From assembly GCA_019240375.1 (NCBI GenBank), contig JAFAYN010000628.1, positions 1 to 7,149 on the forward strand: a stretch of 7,149 nucleotides of DNA, given 5' to 3'. Positions 1-6,845 of this stretch are shown here, piece after piece. Under the pieces are notes generated by a model. The model did not search any database. It worked only from the letters and a program-made list of their open reading frames with translations, and was not told the DNA's origin. Source of the DNA: Gemmatimonadota bacterium. Lineage in GTDB: Bacteria; Gemmatimonadota; Gemmatimonadetes; Longimicrobiales; Longimicrobiaceae. The translations under genes were made by a program, and so were the position numbers. Positions within the stretch are counted from its first letter, which is position 1, and every line of letters begins with the position of its first letter.

Positions 1-107
1 TGGGGGCGAGGCTCCCGGAGTACATGGTCCCCTCCGACTTCGTGCTGCTGGACGAGCTGCCGCTGAACCCCAACGGCAAGGTGGACCGCCGCCGGCTCCC
101 TGCCCCC
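1..107 (+). other. C-terminal end of adenylation domain A1 (partial)
   Basis: Only the last part of the small C-terminal subdomain is visible. It holds the A9-type motif LPEYMVPS and the A10 motif NPNGKVDRR, whose Lys19 (codon 78-80) is the family's catalytic lysine for adenylate formation. The specificity pocket lies outside the window, so the substrate of this module cannot be read. The same layout recurs at the ends of A2 and A3, which confirms the domain identity. Confidence 0.93.
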
Positions 108-3100
108 GAGGAAGGGGCGGCGGAGGGGTACGCGCCCCCGCGCACCCGGACCGAGGCGGCGCTGGCGGAGATCTTCGCCGGGATCCTGCGCCGCGGGCGG
201 GTGGGCGTCCACGGCGACTTCTTCGCGCTGGGCGGGCACTCGCTCCTGGCCACGCGGGTGATCTCGCGCGTGCGGGAAGAGCTCGGGGTGGAGCTGCCGC
301 TGCGCGCCCTGTTCGAGGCCCCGACCGTGGCGGGGCTCGCCGGGCGGGTGGACACCGAACTGGCACTGACCGCCGGGACCCGCCGCGCCCCGGAGATCCG
401 TCCCGTCCCGCGCGACGGATCTCCGCTCCCGCTCTCCTTCGCGCAGCAGCGGCTCTGGTTCGTGGAGCAGCTGGAGCCGGGGAACGTCGCCTACAGCATG
501 CCCTTCCCCCTCCGGCTGCGCGGCGCGCTGGACGTGCGGGCGCTGGAGCGCACCCTCACGGAGCTGGTGCGCCGGCACGAGTCGCTGCGCACCACCTTCG
601 CCGTGGCGGACGGGGAGCCGGCGCAGGTGGTCGCGCCGCCGCGCCCGGTGGCGCTGGCGACGGTGGACCTGTCGGCACTCCCCGCGGAGGAGCGGGAGCG
701 CGCCGTGCTCCGGCTGGCGGCCGAGGAGGCGATGCGCCCCTTCGACCTGGCCCGGGGCCCGCTCCTGCGCACCGGGCTGGTCCGGCTGGCGGACGACGAC
801 CAGGTCCTCCTCTTCACCCTGCACCACGTCGTCAGCGACGGGTGGAGCATGGGCGTCCTGACCCGCGAGGTCGGCGCGCTGTACGCGGCCTTCGCGCGCG
901 GCGAAAGCTCGCCCCTCCCCGAGCCGCCGATCCAGTACGCGGACTTCGCCGCCTGGGAGCGCGAGTGGCTGAGCGGCGACAACCTGGCGGCGCTGGTCGG
1001 CTACTGGGCGGAGCGGCTGCGCGGCGCCCCCGCCCTGCTGGAGCTTCCCACCGACCGCCCCCGCCCGGCGCGGCGGAGCTACCGGGGGGCCCAGCGGCAG
1101 CGGATGCTCCCCCGCGAGCTGCTGTCGGCGCTGCACGCGCTCGCCCGGCGCGAGGGGGCCACGCTGTACATGGTGGTGCTCGCCGCCTTCAAGCTCCTCC
1201 TGTCGCGCCTGGCCGGTCAGCCGGACGTGGTGGTGGGGACCCCCATCGCCGGGCGCACCCGCCGCGAGACGGAGGGGGTCATCGGGCTCTTCGTCAACAC
1301 GCTGGCGCTGCGCACCGACCTGTCCGGGATGGAGCGGCAGGGCTTCCGCGAGCTGCTGGCCCGGGTGCGGGAAGGGACGCTGGGCGCCTACGCGCACCAG
1401 GACGTCCCCTTCGAGAAGCTGCTGGAGGAATTGCAGGTGGAGCGCTCGCTGGCGCACACCCCACTCTTCCAGGTGATGTTCAACTTCCTCAACCTGGATG
1501 AGGAGCGGCGCGAGCTTCCCAGCGTGTCCATGCAACCGCTGGCCGCGTCGGGCGACCCGGACTCCAAGTTCGACTTCACCCTGTACGCGCAGGAGCAGGA
1601 GGGCGGCCTTTTCCTGCGGGTGCTCTACACGGTGGAATTGTTCGACGCGGAGCGGATGGAAGGGATGCTGGCGCAGCTCCACGCGCTGCTAGAACAGGTC
1701 GCGGCCGATCCCGACCTCCCGCTGGCGGCGTACTCGCTGGGCGGGCACCCGGCGCTCCCGGATCCCACCCTCCCGCTGGACGCAACGTGGGACGGGCCCG
1801 TGCACGCACGCTTCGCCGCCCGGGCGGCACTCTCCCCGGAGCGGATCGCCCTGCGCCATCCGGCCGGGGACGAGTGGACGTACGCGGAGCTGGACGCGCG
1901 TGCCAACCGGCTCGCCCACCGGCTCCGGGAGCAGGGCGCGGGGCGGGAGCAGGTCGTGGCCGTGTACGCGGACCGCGGCACGGCTCTGGTCTGGGCGATG
2001 CTGGGGGTGCTGAAGGCCGGCGCCGCCTTCCTGGTGCTCGACCCGGCGTACCCCGCCACCCGGCTGGCGCGGCAGCTCCGCGCGGCGGGACCACGGATCC
2101 TCCTCCAGGCGGAGTCCGCCGGCCCGCTCCCCGCCGAGATCGAAGCGTGGCTCGCGGAGGCGGACGCCCCGCGCCTGGTGCTCCCGGCCGCGCGGACCGG
2201 CTTCCTGGACGAGCATCCGGCCGAGGCGCCCGCCGTGGAGGTCGGACCGAACGACCTGGCTTACGTCGTCTTCACCTCCGGCACCACCGGCGAGCCGAAG
2301 GGGATCCTGGGGACGCACGCCCCGCTCGCGCACTTCGTCGGCTGGCAGCGCGACCGCTTCGGGCTCGCGGAGAGCGACCGCTTCTCCCTGCTGTCGGGGC
2401 TCGCGCACGACCCGCTCCTGCGCGACGTCTTCACCCCGCTCTCGCTCGGCGCCACCCTGTGCATCCCGGACGCGCGGGAGCTGGGGACGCCCGGGTACCT
2501 GGCCGGGTGGATGGCGCGCGAGGGAGTGACGGTGGCGCACCTCACCCCCGCGATGGCCTCCCTCCTGGCGAGCGGCGACGCGGCGCTCCCCGCGCTGCGC
2601 CACGCCTTCTGGGGCGGCGACAAGGTGCGGGCCGGCGACGTGGCCGCCCTGCGCGCGCGGGCGCCCGGCGTGGAGTCGACCGTCTTCTACGGGGCCACGG
2701 AAACGCCGCAGGCGGTCGCCTTCTTCCCCGTCCCCCGCGAGACGGCGGACACCCGCGAAGTGCTCCCGGTGGGGCACGGGATCGACGGGGTGCAGCTGCT
2801 GGTGCTCACCCCGGCGGGCGGGCTTGCGGGGGTCGGTGAGGTGGGGGAGATCTGCGTGCGGACGCCGTACCTGGCGCGCGGCTACCTGCACGACGAGGCG
2901 GGGACGCGCGAGCGCTTCGTCGTCAGCCCGTTCACCGGCAACCCCGCCGACCGGGTGTACCGCACCGGCGACCTGGGGCGCTACCGCCCCGACGGCGAGG
3001 TGCAGATCCTGGGGCGCGCCGACGGGCAGGTGAAGGTGCGCGGCTTCCGTGTCGAGCCGGCCGAGATCGAGGCCGCGCTCCGCGCGCACCCCCAGGTGCG

Positions 3101-6100
3101 CGACGCGGCCGTCGTGCCGCGCGAGGACACCCCGGGCGAGCCCCGCCTGGTGGGGTACGTGGTCGCCGACGGGGAGGCGCCCGACGGCGAGTCGCTGCGC
3201 GCCTGGCTGCGGGAGCGGCTGCCGGAGTACATGGTCCCCGCCGCCTGGGTGGTGCTGGACGCGCTCCCGCTCACGCCCAACGGGAAGCTGGACCGCCGCG
3301 CGCTCCCGGCGCCCGAGCCCGCCGCGGAAGCGGCGTACGTCGCGCCGCGCACCCCCACGGAGGAGGTGCTGGCGGGGATCTGGGGCGAGGTGCTGCGCGT
3401 GGAGCGTGTCGGCGTGACCGACGACTTCTTCGCGCTGGGCGGACACTCCCTGCTCGCCACGCGCCTGGCCTCGCGCGTCCGGGAAGCGTTCGGGGTGGAA
3501 CTGCCGCTGCGCGCGCTCTTCGAGGCCCCCACCGTGGCGGCGCTGGCCGCGCGTGTGGACGGGACCGCTAGAGCGGAGTCGGCGCCGCCGATCCGGCGCG
3601 TCCCGCGTGACGGCTCGCCGCTCCCGCTCTCCTTCGGGCAGCAGCGGCTCTGGTTCATCCACCGGATGGACCCGACCAGCTCGGCCTATCACCTGTCGTA
3701 CCCGCTGCGGCTGCGCGGCGCGCTGGACGTCCCCGCCCTGGAGCGTGCCCTGACCGCGCTGGTGGAGCGGCACGAGTCGCTGCGCACCGTCTTCCCCGAG
3801 CGCGAGGGGGAGCCGGTGCAGGTGATCCTCCCCCCGGCGCCGCAGCGTATCGAGGTAGCCGACCTGCGCGGCGTCGCGGACGGCGAGCGCGAGGAGCGGG
3901 TGCGCGTGCTGGTCGCCGACCAGGCGCTGCGCCCCTTCGACCTGGCGGAGGGGCCGCTGCTGCGGACGCTGCTGGCGCGCGTCGCGGACGACGAGTGGGT
4001 GCTCTGCTTCACCCTGCACCACGTGGTCAGCGACGGGTGGTCGCTGGGCGTGCTGGTCCGCGAGGTCAACGAGCTGTACCGCGCCCACTCCCGCGGGGAA
4101 GCGGCGCGTCTCCCGGAGCTGCCGGTGCAGTACGCGGACTACGCCGTCTGGCAGCGGCGGTGGCTGGAGGGCGGCGCGCTGGCGGAGCAGACGGAGTACT
4201 GGCGCAAGCGGCTGGCCGGCGTGCCGACGCGGCTGGAGCTTCCCACCGACTTCCCGCCCCGCCCCGCGGAAAGCGCCCCCGCGGCCACCCTCCCCTTCCG
4301 GCTCGCCCCGGAGGCGGGCCGCGCCCTTCGCGAGCTGTGCCGGCGCGAGGGAGCGACGCCCTTCATGGGGCTGCTCGCCGCGTTCTCCCTCCTCCTGTCC
4401 CGCTGGTCCGGGCAGGACGACGTGTCGGTCGGCTCCCCCATCGCCGGGCGCACCCGGCGCGAGGTGGAGGGGTTGATCGGCTTCTTCGTCAACACGCTGG
4501 TGCTGCGCACCGACCTCTCCAGCGATCCCACCTTCCGCGCGCTGCTGCGCCAGGTGCGCGAGACCACGCTCGGCGCCTACGCGCACCAGGACCTCCCCTT
4601 CGAGCACCTGGTGGAGGAGCTTCAGCCGGAGCGGAGCCTGACCCACACCCCGCTCTTCCAGGTGCTCTTCGTGCTGCAGAACGTGGAGCGCGGCGCCCTC
4701 CGCCTAGGCGACCTGGCCGTGGAGCCGGTGCCGATGCACGAGGAGGAGGCCCGCTTCGACCTGAGCGTCACCCTGTTCGAGGACGACGAGCGCTTCCACG
4801 GCGGCTTCACCTACCGGGCCGACCTGTTCGAGGCGGCGACGGTGGAGCGGATGGCCGGACACTTCGCCCGCCTGCTGGAGGAGGTGGCGGCCCATCCCGA
4901 CTGCCCCGTCGAGGACGTCGACCTGCTCACCCCCGCAGAGCGCGTGCGGGTGCTCGACGCCGACCGCCCCGGGACGGAGTACCCGCGGACCGGGATCCAC
5001 GCGCTGGTGGCCGCGCAGGCCGCCCGCACCCCCGCCGCCGTCGCGGTGGCCTCCGGGGCGCGGACGCTCACCTACGCGGAGCTGGAGCGGCGGGCCAACC
5101 AGCTCGCCAACCACCTGCGGGGGATGGGGATCGGGACGGAGTCCCGGGTGGGGGTGTGCATGGAGCGCTCGCCGGAGCTGGTCGTCGGGATCCTGGGGAT
5201 CCTGAAGGCGGGCGCCGCGTACGTCCCGCTCGACCCCGCGTACCCCGCCGAGCGGCTGGCGTACATGCTGGAGGACGCGGGAATCGGGGTGCTCCTCACC
5301 CAGGAGCACGTCGTCCCGCGGCTCCCCGCCACCGGGGCCGCCCTGGTGCGCCTGGACGCCGACGCGGAGCGGATCGCGCGGGAGAGCGGGGAGGCGCCGG
5401 CGGTGACGGTGGACCCGGAGCAGCTCGCGTACGTGATCTACACCTCCGGCTCCACCGGCCGCCCCAAGGGCGTCGCCATGACGCAGCGCCCGCTCCTCAA
5501 CCTGCTCGCCTGGCAGCTGCGGAGCTGGAACGGCCCCGCCGCGGCGCGCACTCTCCAGTTCGCCTCCGCCAGCTTCGACGTCTCCTTCCAGGAGATCTTC
5601 GCCACCTGGGCCTCCGGCGGCACCCTGGTGCTGGTCTCGGAGGAGGTGCGGACGGACATGACGCGCCTGGCGCTCCTCCTGGACGAGGAGCGGATCGAGC
5701 GGATCTTCCTCCCCTTCGTCGCCCTCCAGCACCTGGCCGAAGCCGCCGGGGAGCGGTCCGGCGCGTCGCTGCGCGAGGTGATCACCGCCGGCGAGCAATT
5801 GCGCGTCACCGACCCGGTCCGCCGCTGGCTGGGCGGGATCGAGGGGTGCGCGCTGGTCAACCAGTACGGCCCCTCCGAAACGCACGTGGCCACCGCGCTC
5901 ACCCTGGCCGGCCCGGCCGGGAGGTGGCCGCAGCTCCCGGGCATCGGACATCCGATCGACAACGCGCGGGCGTACGTCCTGGACCGGGCGCTGCGCCCCG
6001 CGCCCGTCGGCGTCCCGGGCGAGCTGTACCTGGGCGGCGACGCCCCGGCGCGCGGCTACCTCGGGCGCCCGGAGCTCACCGCCGAGAAGTGGGTCCCCGA

Positions 6101-6845
6101 CCCGTTCTCCGCCGAGCCGGGAGCGCGGCTGTACCGCACCGGCGACCGGGCGCGCCGCCTGGCGAGCGGGGAGCTGGAGTTCCTGGGCCGCGTCGACCAG
6201 CAGGTCAAGATCCGCGGCTTCCGCGTGGAGCCGGGCGAGGTCGAGTCCGCGCTGGAAGGGCACCCGGCGGTGCGGGAAGCGGCCGTGCTGGTGCGCGACG
6301 ACTCCGCGGGGCAGAAGCGGCTGGTCGCCTACGTGGTCCCCGCCGCCGGGGCCGGCGCCGCCGAAACGGCGGAGGTGAGGCGCTGGCTGGGAGAGCGCCT
6401 CCCCAAGTACATGATCCCCTCGGCGGTCGTGGTGCTGGACGCGCTCCCGCTGACGCCCAGCGGCAAGCTGGACCGGCGCGCCCTCCCCGAAGCCGGCCTC
6501 CTCGACGCGCCGGAGTACGTGGCGCCGCACACCCCGGTCGAGGAGATCCTGGCCGGGATCTGGGCCGAGGTCCTCCAGCTCCCGCGGGTGGGGGTGCACG
6601 ACGACTTCTTCGCCCTGGGCGGGCACTCGCTCCTGGCCACGCGCGTCGCCTCGCGGGTGCGGGAAGCCTTCGGGGTGGAGGTGCCGGTACGGGCCTTCTT
6701 CGAGACCCCCACCGTCGCCGGGCTCGCCGAGCGGATCGCCGCCGAGCAGCCGGAAGCGCAGGTGGAGGAGTGGGAGATGGCGGAGGAGCTGGACCGGATC
6801 GCCGGGCTCTCCGAAGAGGAAGTGCTGCGCCTTCTCGGCGAGTGA
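1..6845 (+). CDS. Nonribosomal peptide synthetase subunit, 5'-truncated: (A)-PCP-C-A-PCP-C-A-PCP
   Basis: This is a multimodular assembly-line enzyme of the cytoplasm. It activates amino acids as adenylates, loads them on phosphopantetheine arms and joins them into a peptide. The frame is already open at the window edge (first whole codon at base 3), and the ATG at 24 is only the Met of an internal EYMVP motif, so the true start lies upstream. Counting residue 1 at base 24, 2273 residues are visible before TGA 6843-6845. Domain order: end of an A domain (to ~28), PCP1 (Ser73), C1 (~123-574, HHVVSDG 267-273), A2 (~593-1095), PCP2 (Ser1142), C2 (~1187-1635, HHVVSDG 1332-1338), A3 (~1656-2157), PCP3 (Ser2202), and an acidic tail (~2240-2273). 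All visible catalytic motifs are intact and no frameshift is seen. There is no E, MT, TE or reductase domain. It is probably co-transcribed with the NRPS gene that starts 47 bases downstream. No gene symbol can be assigned. Confidence 0.97.
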   Translation, partial: GARLPEYMVPSDFVLLDELPLNPNGKVDRRRLPAPEEGAAEGYAPPRTRTEAALAEIFAGILRRGRVGVHGDFFALGGHSLLATRVISRVREELGVELPLRALFEAPTVAGLAGRVDTELALTAGTRRAPEIRPVPRDGSPLPLSFAQQRLWFVEQLEPGNVAYSMPFPLRLRGALDVRALERTLTELVRRHESLRTTFAVADGEPAQVVAPPRPVALATVDLSALPAEERERAVLRLAAEEAMRPFDLARGPLLRTGLVRLADDDQVLLFTLHHVVSDGWSMGVLTREVGALYAAFARGESSPLPEPPIQYADFAAWEREWLSGDNLAALVGYWAERLRGAPALLELPTDRPRPARRSYRGAQRQRMLPRELLSALHALARREGATLYMVVLAAFKLLLSRLAGQPDVVVGTPIAGRTRRETEGVIGLFVNTLALRTDLSGMERQGFRELLARVREGTLGAYAHQDVPFEKLLEELQVERSLAHTPLFQVMFNFLNLDEERRELPSVSMQPLAASGDPDSKFDFTLYAQEQEGGLFLRVLYTVELFDAERMEGMLAQLHALLEQVAADPDLPLAAYSLGGHPALPDPTLPLDATWDGPVHARFAARAALSPERIALRHPAGDEWTYAELDARANRLAHRLREQGAGREQVVAVYADRGTALVWAMLGVLKAGAAFLVLDPAYPATRLARQLRAAGPRILLQAESAGPLPAEIEAWLAEADAPRLVLPAARTGFLDEHPAEAPAVEVGPNDLAYVVFTSGTTGEPKGILGTHAPLAHFVGWQRDRFGLAESDRFSLLSGLAHDPLLRDVFTPLSLGATLCIPDARELGTPGYLAGWMAREGVTVAHLTPAMASLLASGDAALPALRHAFWGGDKVRAGDVAALRARAPGVESTVFYGATETPQAVAFFPVPRETADTREVLPVGHGIDGVQLLVLTPAGGLAGVGEVGEICVRTPYLARGYLHDEAGTRERFVVSPFTGNPADRVYRTGDLGRYRPDGEVQILGRADGQVKVRGFRVEPAEIEAALRAHPQVRDAAVVPREDTPGEPRLVGYVVADGEAPDGESLRAWLRERLPEYMVPAAWVVLDALPLTPNGKLDRRALPAPEPAAEAAYVAPRTPTEEVLAGIWGEVLRVERVGVTDDFFALGGHSLLATRLASRVREAFGVELPLRALFEAPTVAALAARVDGTARAESAPPIRRVPRDGSPLPLSFGQQRLWFIHRMDPTSSAYHLSYPLRLRGALDVPALERALTALVERHESLRTVFPEREGEPVQVILPPAPQRIEVADLRGVADGEREERVRVLVADQALRPFDLAEGPLLRTLLARVADDEWVLCFTLHHVVSDGWSLGVLVREVNELYRAHSRGEAARLPELPVQYADYAVWQRRWLEGGALAEQTEYWRKRLAGVPTRLELPTDFPPRPAESAPAATLPFRLAPEAGRALRELCRREGATPFMGLLAAFSLLLSRWSGQDDVSVGSPIAGRTRREVEGLIGFFVNTLVLRTDLSSDPTFRALLRQVRETTLGAYAHQDLPFEHLVEELQPERSLTHTPLFQVLFVLQNVERGALRLGDLAVEPVPMHEEEARFDLSVTLFEDDERFHGGFTYRADLFEAATVERMAGHFARLLEEVAAHPDCPVEDVDLLTPAERVRVLDADRPGTEYPRTGIHALVAAQAARTPAAVAVASGARTLTYAELERRANQLANHLRGMGIGTESRVGVCMERSPELVVGILGILKAGAAYVPLDPAYPAERLAYMLEDAGIGVLLTQEHVVPRLPATGAALVRLDADAERIARESGEAPAVTVDPEQLAYVIYTSGSTGRPKGVAMTQRPLLNLLAWQLRSWNGPAAARTLQFASASFDVSFQEIFATWASGGTLVLVSEEVRTDMTRLALLLDEERIERIFLPFVALQHLAEAAGERSGASLREVITAGEQLRVTDPVRRWLGGIEGCALVNQYGPSETHVATALTLAGPAGRWPQLPGIGHPIDNARAYVLDRALRPAPVGVPGELYLGGDAPARGYLGRPELTAEKWVPDPFSAEPGARLYRTGDRARRLASGELEFLGRVDQQVKIRGFRVEPGEVESALEGHPAVREAAVLVRDDSAGQKRLVAYVVPAAGAGAAETAEVRRWLGERLPKYMIPSAVVVLDALPLTPSGKLDRRALPEAGLLDAPEYVAPHTPVEEILAGIWAEVLQLPRVGVHDDFFALGGHSLLATRVASRVREAFGVEVPVRAFFETPTVAGLAERIAAEQPEAQVEEWEMAEELDRIAGLSEEEVLRLLGE
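132..350 (+). other. Peptidyl carrier protein domain PCP1
   Basis: This is a thiolation domain of about 75 residues. The core FFALGGHSLLATR carries the phosphopantetheine attachment serine at residue 73 (codon 240-242). The family needs a phosphopantetheinyl transferase to become active; none is encoded in this window. The domain holds the residue activated by the truncated A1 and donates it to C1. The linker before it (APPRTRTEAALAEIF) and the end (LFEAPTVAGLAGRV) match PCP2 and PCP3 closely. Confidence 0.96.
216..256 (+). repeat. Carrier-core DNA repeat, copy 1
   Basis: This 41-base stretch encodes DFFALGGHSLLATR around the PCP1 serine. It differs from bases 6603-6643 (PCP3) at one position and from 3423-3463 (PCP2) at four. 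Conservation extends to synonymous positions, which suggests recent duplication or gene conversion between modules and not protein-level constraint alone. Confidence 0.85.
428..458 (+). repeat. Condensation-domain motif-1 DNA repeat, copy 1
   Basis: This 31-base stretch encodes PLSFAQQRLW at the start of C1. It is identical to bases 7024-7054 in the next gene and has one mismatch to 3623-3653 in C2 (Ala changed to Gly). Confidence 0.85.
813..845 (+). repeat. Condensation-domain catalytic-motif DNA repeat, copy 1
   Basis: This 33-base stretch encodes FTLHHVVSDGW in C1. It differs from bases 4008-4040 in C2 by a single synonymous base. Confidence 0.8.
1800..3315 (+). other. Adenylation domain A2, Lys2 (alpha-aminoadipate reductase)-type, signature DPRHFGFQAK
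   Basis: This domain activates a carboxylic substrate with ATP and loads it on PCP2. Core motifs are present: WTYAEL, GVLKAGAAFLVLDPAYP, FTSGTTGEPKG (750-760), YGATETPQA, YRTGDLGRY, GRADGQVKVRGFRVEP, and NGKLDRR with Lys1088. The pocket region is unusual: GLAHDPLLRDVFTPL replaces the usual FDxSxxEMF, and HLTPAMASLL and HAFWGGDKV follow. From memory these match the Lys2/alpha-aminoadipate reductase family, as do the preceding linker LPDPT (578-582) and the YADRGTALV segment. By alignment to GrsA the signature is D796, P797, R800, H839, F862, G864, F888, Q896, A897, K1088. Yeast Lys2, as I recall it, reads DPRHFVMRAK. The substrate may therefore be an amino-dicarboxylic acid or a related compound, but three pocket positions differ, so this is uncertain. 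Confidence 0.88.
3336..3559 (+). other. Peptidyl carrier protein domain PCP2
   Basis: This thiolation domain has the core FFALGGHSLLATR and its phosphopantetheine serine at residue 1142 (codon 3447-3449). It begins with the linker YVAPRTPTEEVLAGIW and ends with LFEAPTVAALAARV. It carries the residue loaded by the Lys2-like A2, serves as acceptor for C1 and as donor for C2. Although A2 is Lys2-like, this carrier and its linker look like the other NRPS carriers here, and no thioester reductase domain follows it as it would in Lys2. Confidence 0.96.
3423..3463 (+). repeat. Carrier-core DNA repeat, copy 2
   Basis: This is the PCP2 copy of the carrier-core repeat. It encodes the same residues with four synonymous differences from the PCP1 copy, so it is the most diverged of the three. 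Confidence 0.8.
3623..3653 (+). repeat. Condensation-domain motif-1 DNA repeat, copy 2
   Basis: This is the C2 copy, with one base different from the C1 copy. The change is non-synonymous, giving SFGQQRLW instead of SFAQQRLW. Confidence 0.8.
4008..4040 (+). repeat. Condensation-domain catalytic-motif DNA repeat, copy 2
   Basis: This is the C2 copy of the HHVVSDG-encoding stretch, with one synonymous difference from the C1 copy. Confidence 0.8.
4988..6498 (+). other. Adenylation domain A3, proline-like signature DVQFIAQVAK
   Basis: This is a standard NRPS adenylation domain that loads PCP3. Motifs: LTYAEL, ILKAGAAYVPLDPAYP, YTSGSTGRPKG (1806-1816), FDVSFQEIF, QYGPSETHVAT, GELYLGGDAPARGY, YRTGDRARR, GRVDQQVKIRGFRVEPGE, and SGKLDRR with Lys2148 (SGK in place of the commoner NGK). 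By alignment to GrsA the pocket reads D1852, V1853, Q1856, F1895, I1920, A1922, Q1947, V1955, A1956, K2148. This is close to signatures recalled for proline (DVQ.IAHV.K) except for Gln instead of His at the 322-equivalent position. Proline or a related cyclic imino acid is the best guess. A different medium-size residue is possible. Confidence 0.92.
6516..6740 (+). other. Peptidyl carrier protein domain PCP3 (last domain of the subunit)
   Basis: This thiolation domain has the core FFALGGHSLLATR with the phosphopantetheine serine at residue 2202 (codon 6627-6629). It starts at YVAPHTPVEEILAGIW and ends near FFETPTVAGLAERI. It is the final folded domain of the subunit, so its chain must pass in trans to a condensation domain on another protein. 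The gene just downstream begins with exactly such a domain. Confidence 0.96.
6603..6643 (+). repeat. Carrier-core DNA repeat, copy 3
   Basis: This is the PCP3 copy of the carrier-core repeat. It has a single synonymous difference from the PCP1 copy, although the two lie more than 6 kb apart in the same gene. Confidence 0.85.
6741..6842 (+). other. Acidic C-terminal tail, probable donor docking segment
   Basis: About 34 residues follow PCP3 (2240-2273). They are rich in Glu, include a predicted amphipathic stretch (MAEELDRIAGLSEEEV) and end in LRLLGE. C-terminal tails with an LSEEEVxxLL-like ending are common on NRPS subunits that hand the chain to another protein. The role as a docking element is inferred from position, charge and this recurring pattern. 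Confidence 0.55.

Larger units (their letters stand above)
390..1745 (+). other. Condensation domain C1, LCL-like
   Basis: This domain forms the peptide bond between the chain on PCP1 and the residue on PCP2. The motifs appear in order: SFAQQRLWF (138-146), RHESLRTTF, HHVVSDG (267-273, second His268 as the catalytic histidine of the family), YADFAAWE, GLFVNTLALRTDL, HQDVPFEKLLEEL and RSLAHTPLFQVMF. The HHVVSDGWS form and an upstream module without an epimerase fit an LCL-type domain that accepts an L-configured donor. The LCL subtype is an inference from motifs only. The catalytic residues are intact, so it should be active. Confidence 0.94.
3582..4928 (+). other. Condensation domain C2, LCL-like
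   Basis: This domain joins the chain on PCP2 to the residue on PCP3. The motifs are SFGQQRLWF (from residue 1203), RHESLRTVF, HHVVSDG (1332-1338, catalytic His1333), YADYAVWQRRW, GFFVNTLVLRTDL, HQDLPFEHLVEEL and RSLTHTPLFQVLF. It ends at VEDVDLLTPAER, the normal C-to-A linker of NRPSs. The motif set matches LCL domains, in keeping with the lack of an upstream epimerase. It must accept whatever A2 loads, including a side-chain-activated residue if that prediction holds. Confidence 0.94.

Noticed and set aside
24..26. ATG at 24 as the true start of the NRPS gene
   Set aside because: The frame is open to the window edge, and the preceding codons encode LPEY of the conserved LPEYMVP motif of an adenylation domain, so this Met is internal.
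842..1501. Plus-strand open frame overlapping C1 in another reading frame
   Set aside because: It lies wholly inside the condensation domain, has Ala, Arg, Pro and Gly-rich low-complexity translation, and the NRPS frame carries clear motifs throughout.
3315..3582. A thioester reductase accompanying the Lys2-like A2 domain
   Set aside because: PCP2 is followed directly by a short linker and a complete condensation domain with HHVVSDG, so the Lys2-style A-PCP-reductase layout is absent here.
1689..4646. A 985-codon open frame on the minus strand
   Set aside because: It is in codon register with the NRPS gene. Its stops correspond to sense codons TTA, CTA and TCA, which this GC-rich gene hardly uses; its end and the next minus-strand frame's end sit exactly on two rare Leu CTA codons (1689 and 4704). 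Its translation is low-complexity Arg, Gly, Gln and His sequence with no domain.
6741..6842. Thioesterase or reductase release domain at the end of the first protein
   Set aside because: Only about 34 residues follow PCP3, far too few for either domain, and no GxSxG or Rossmann glycine motif is present.
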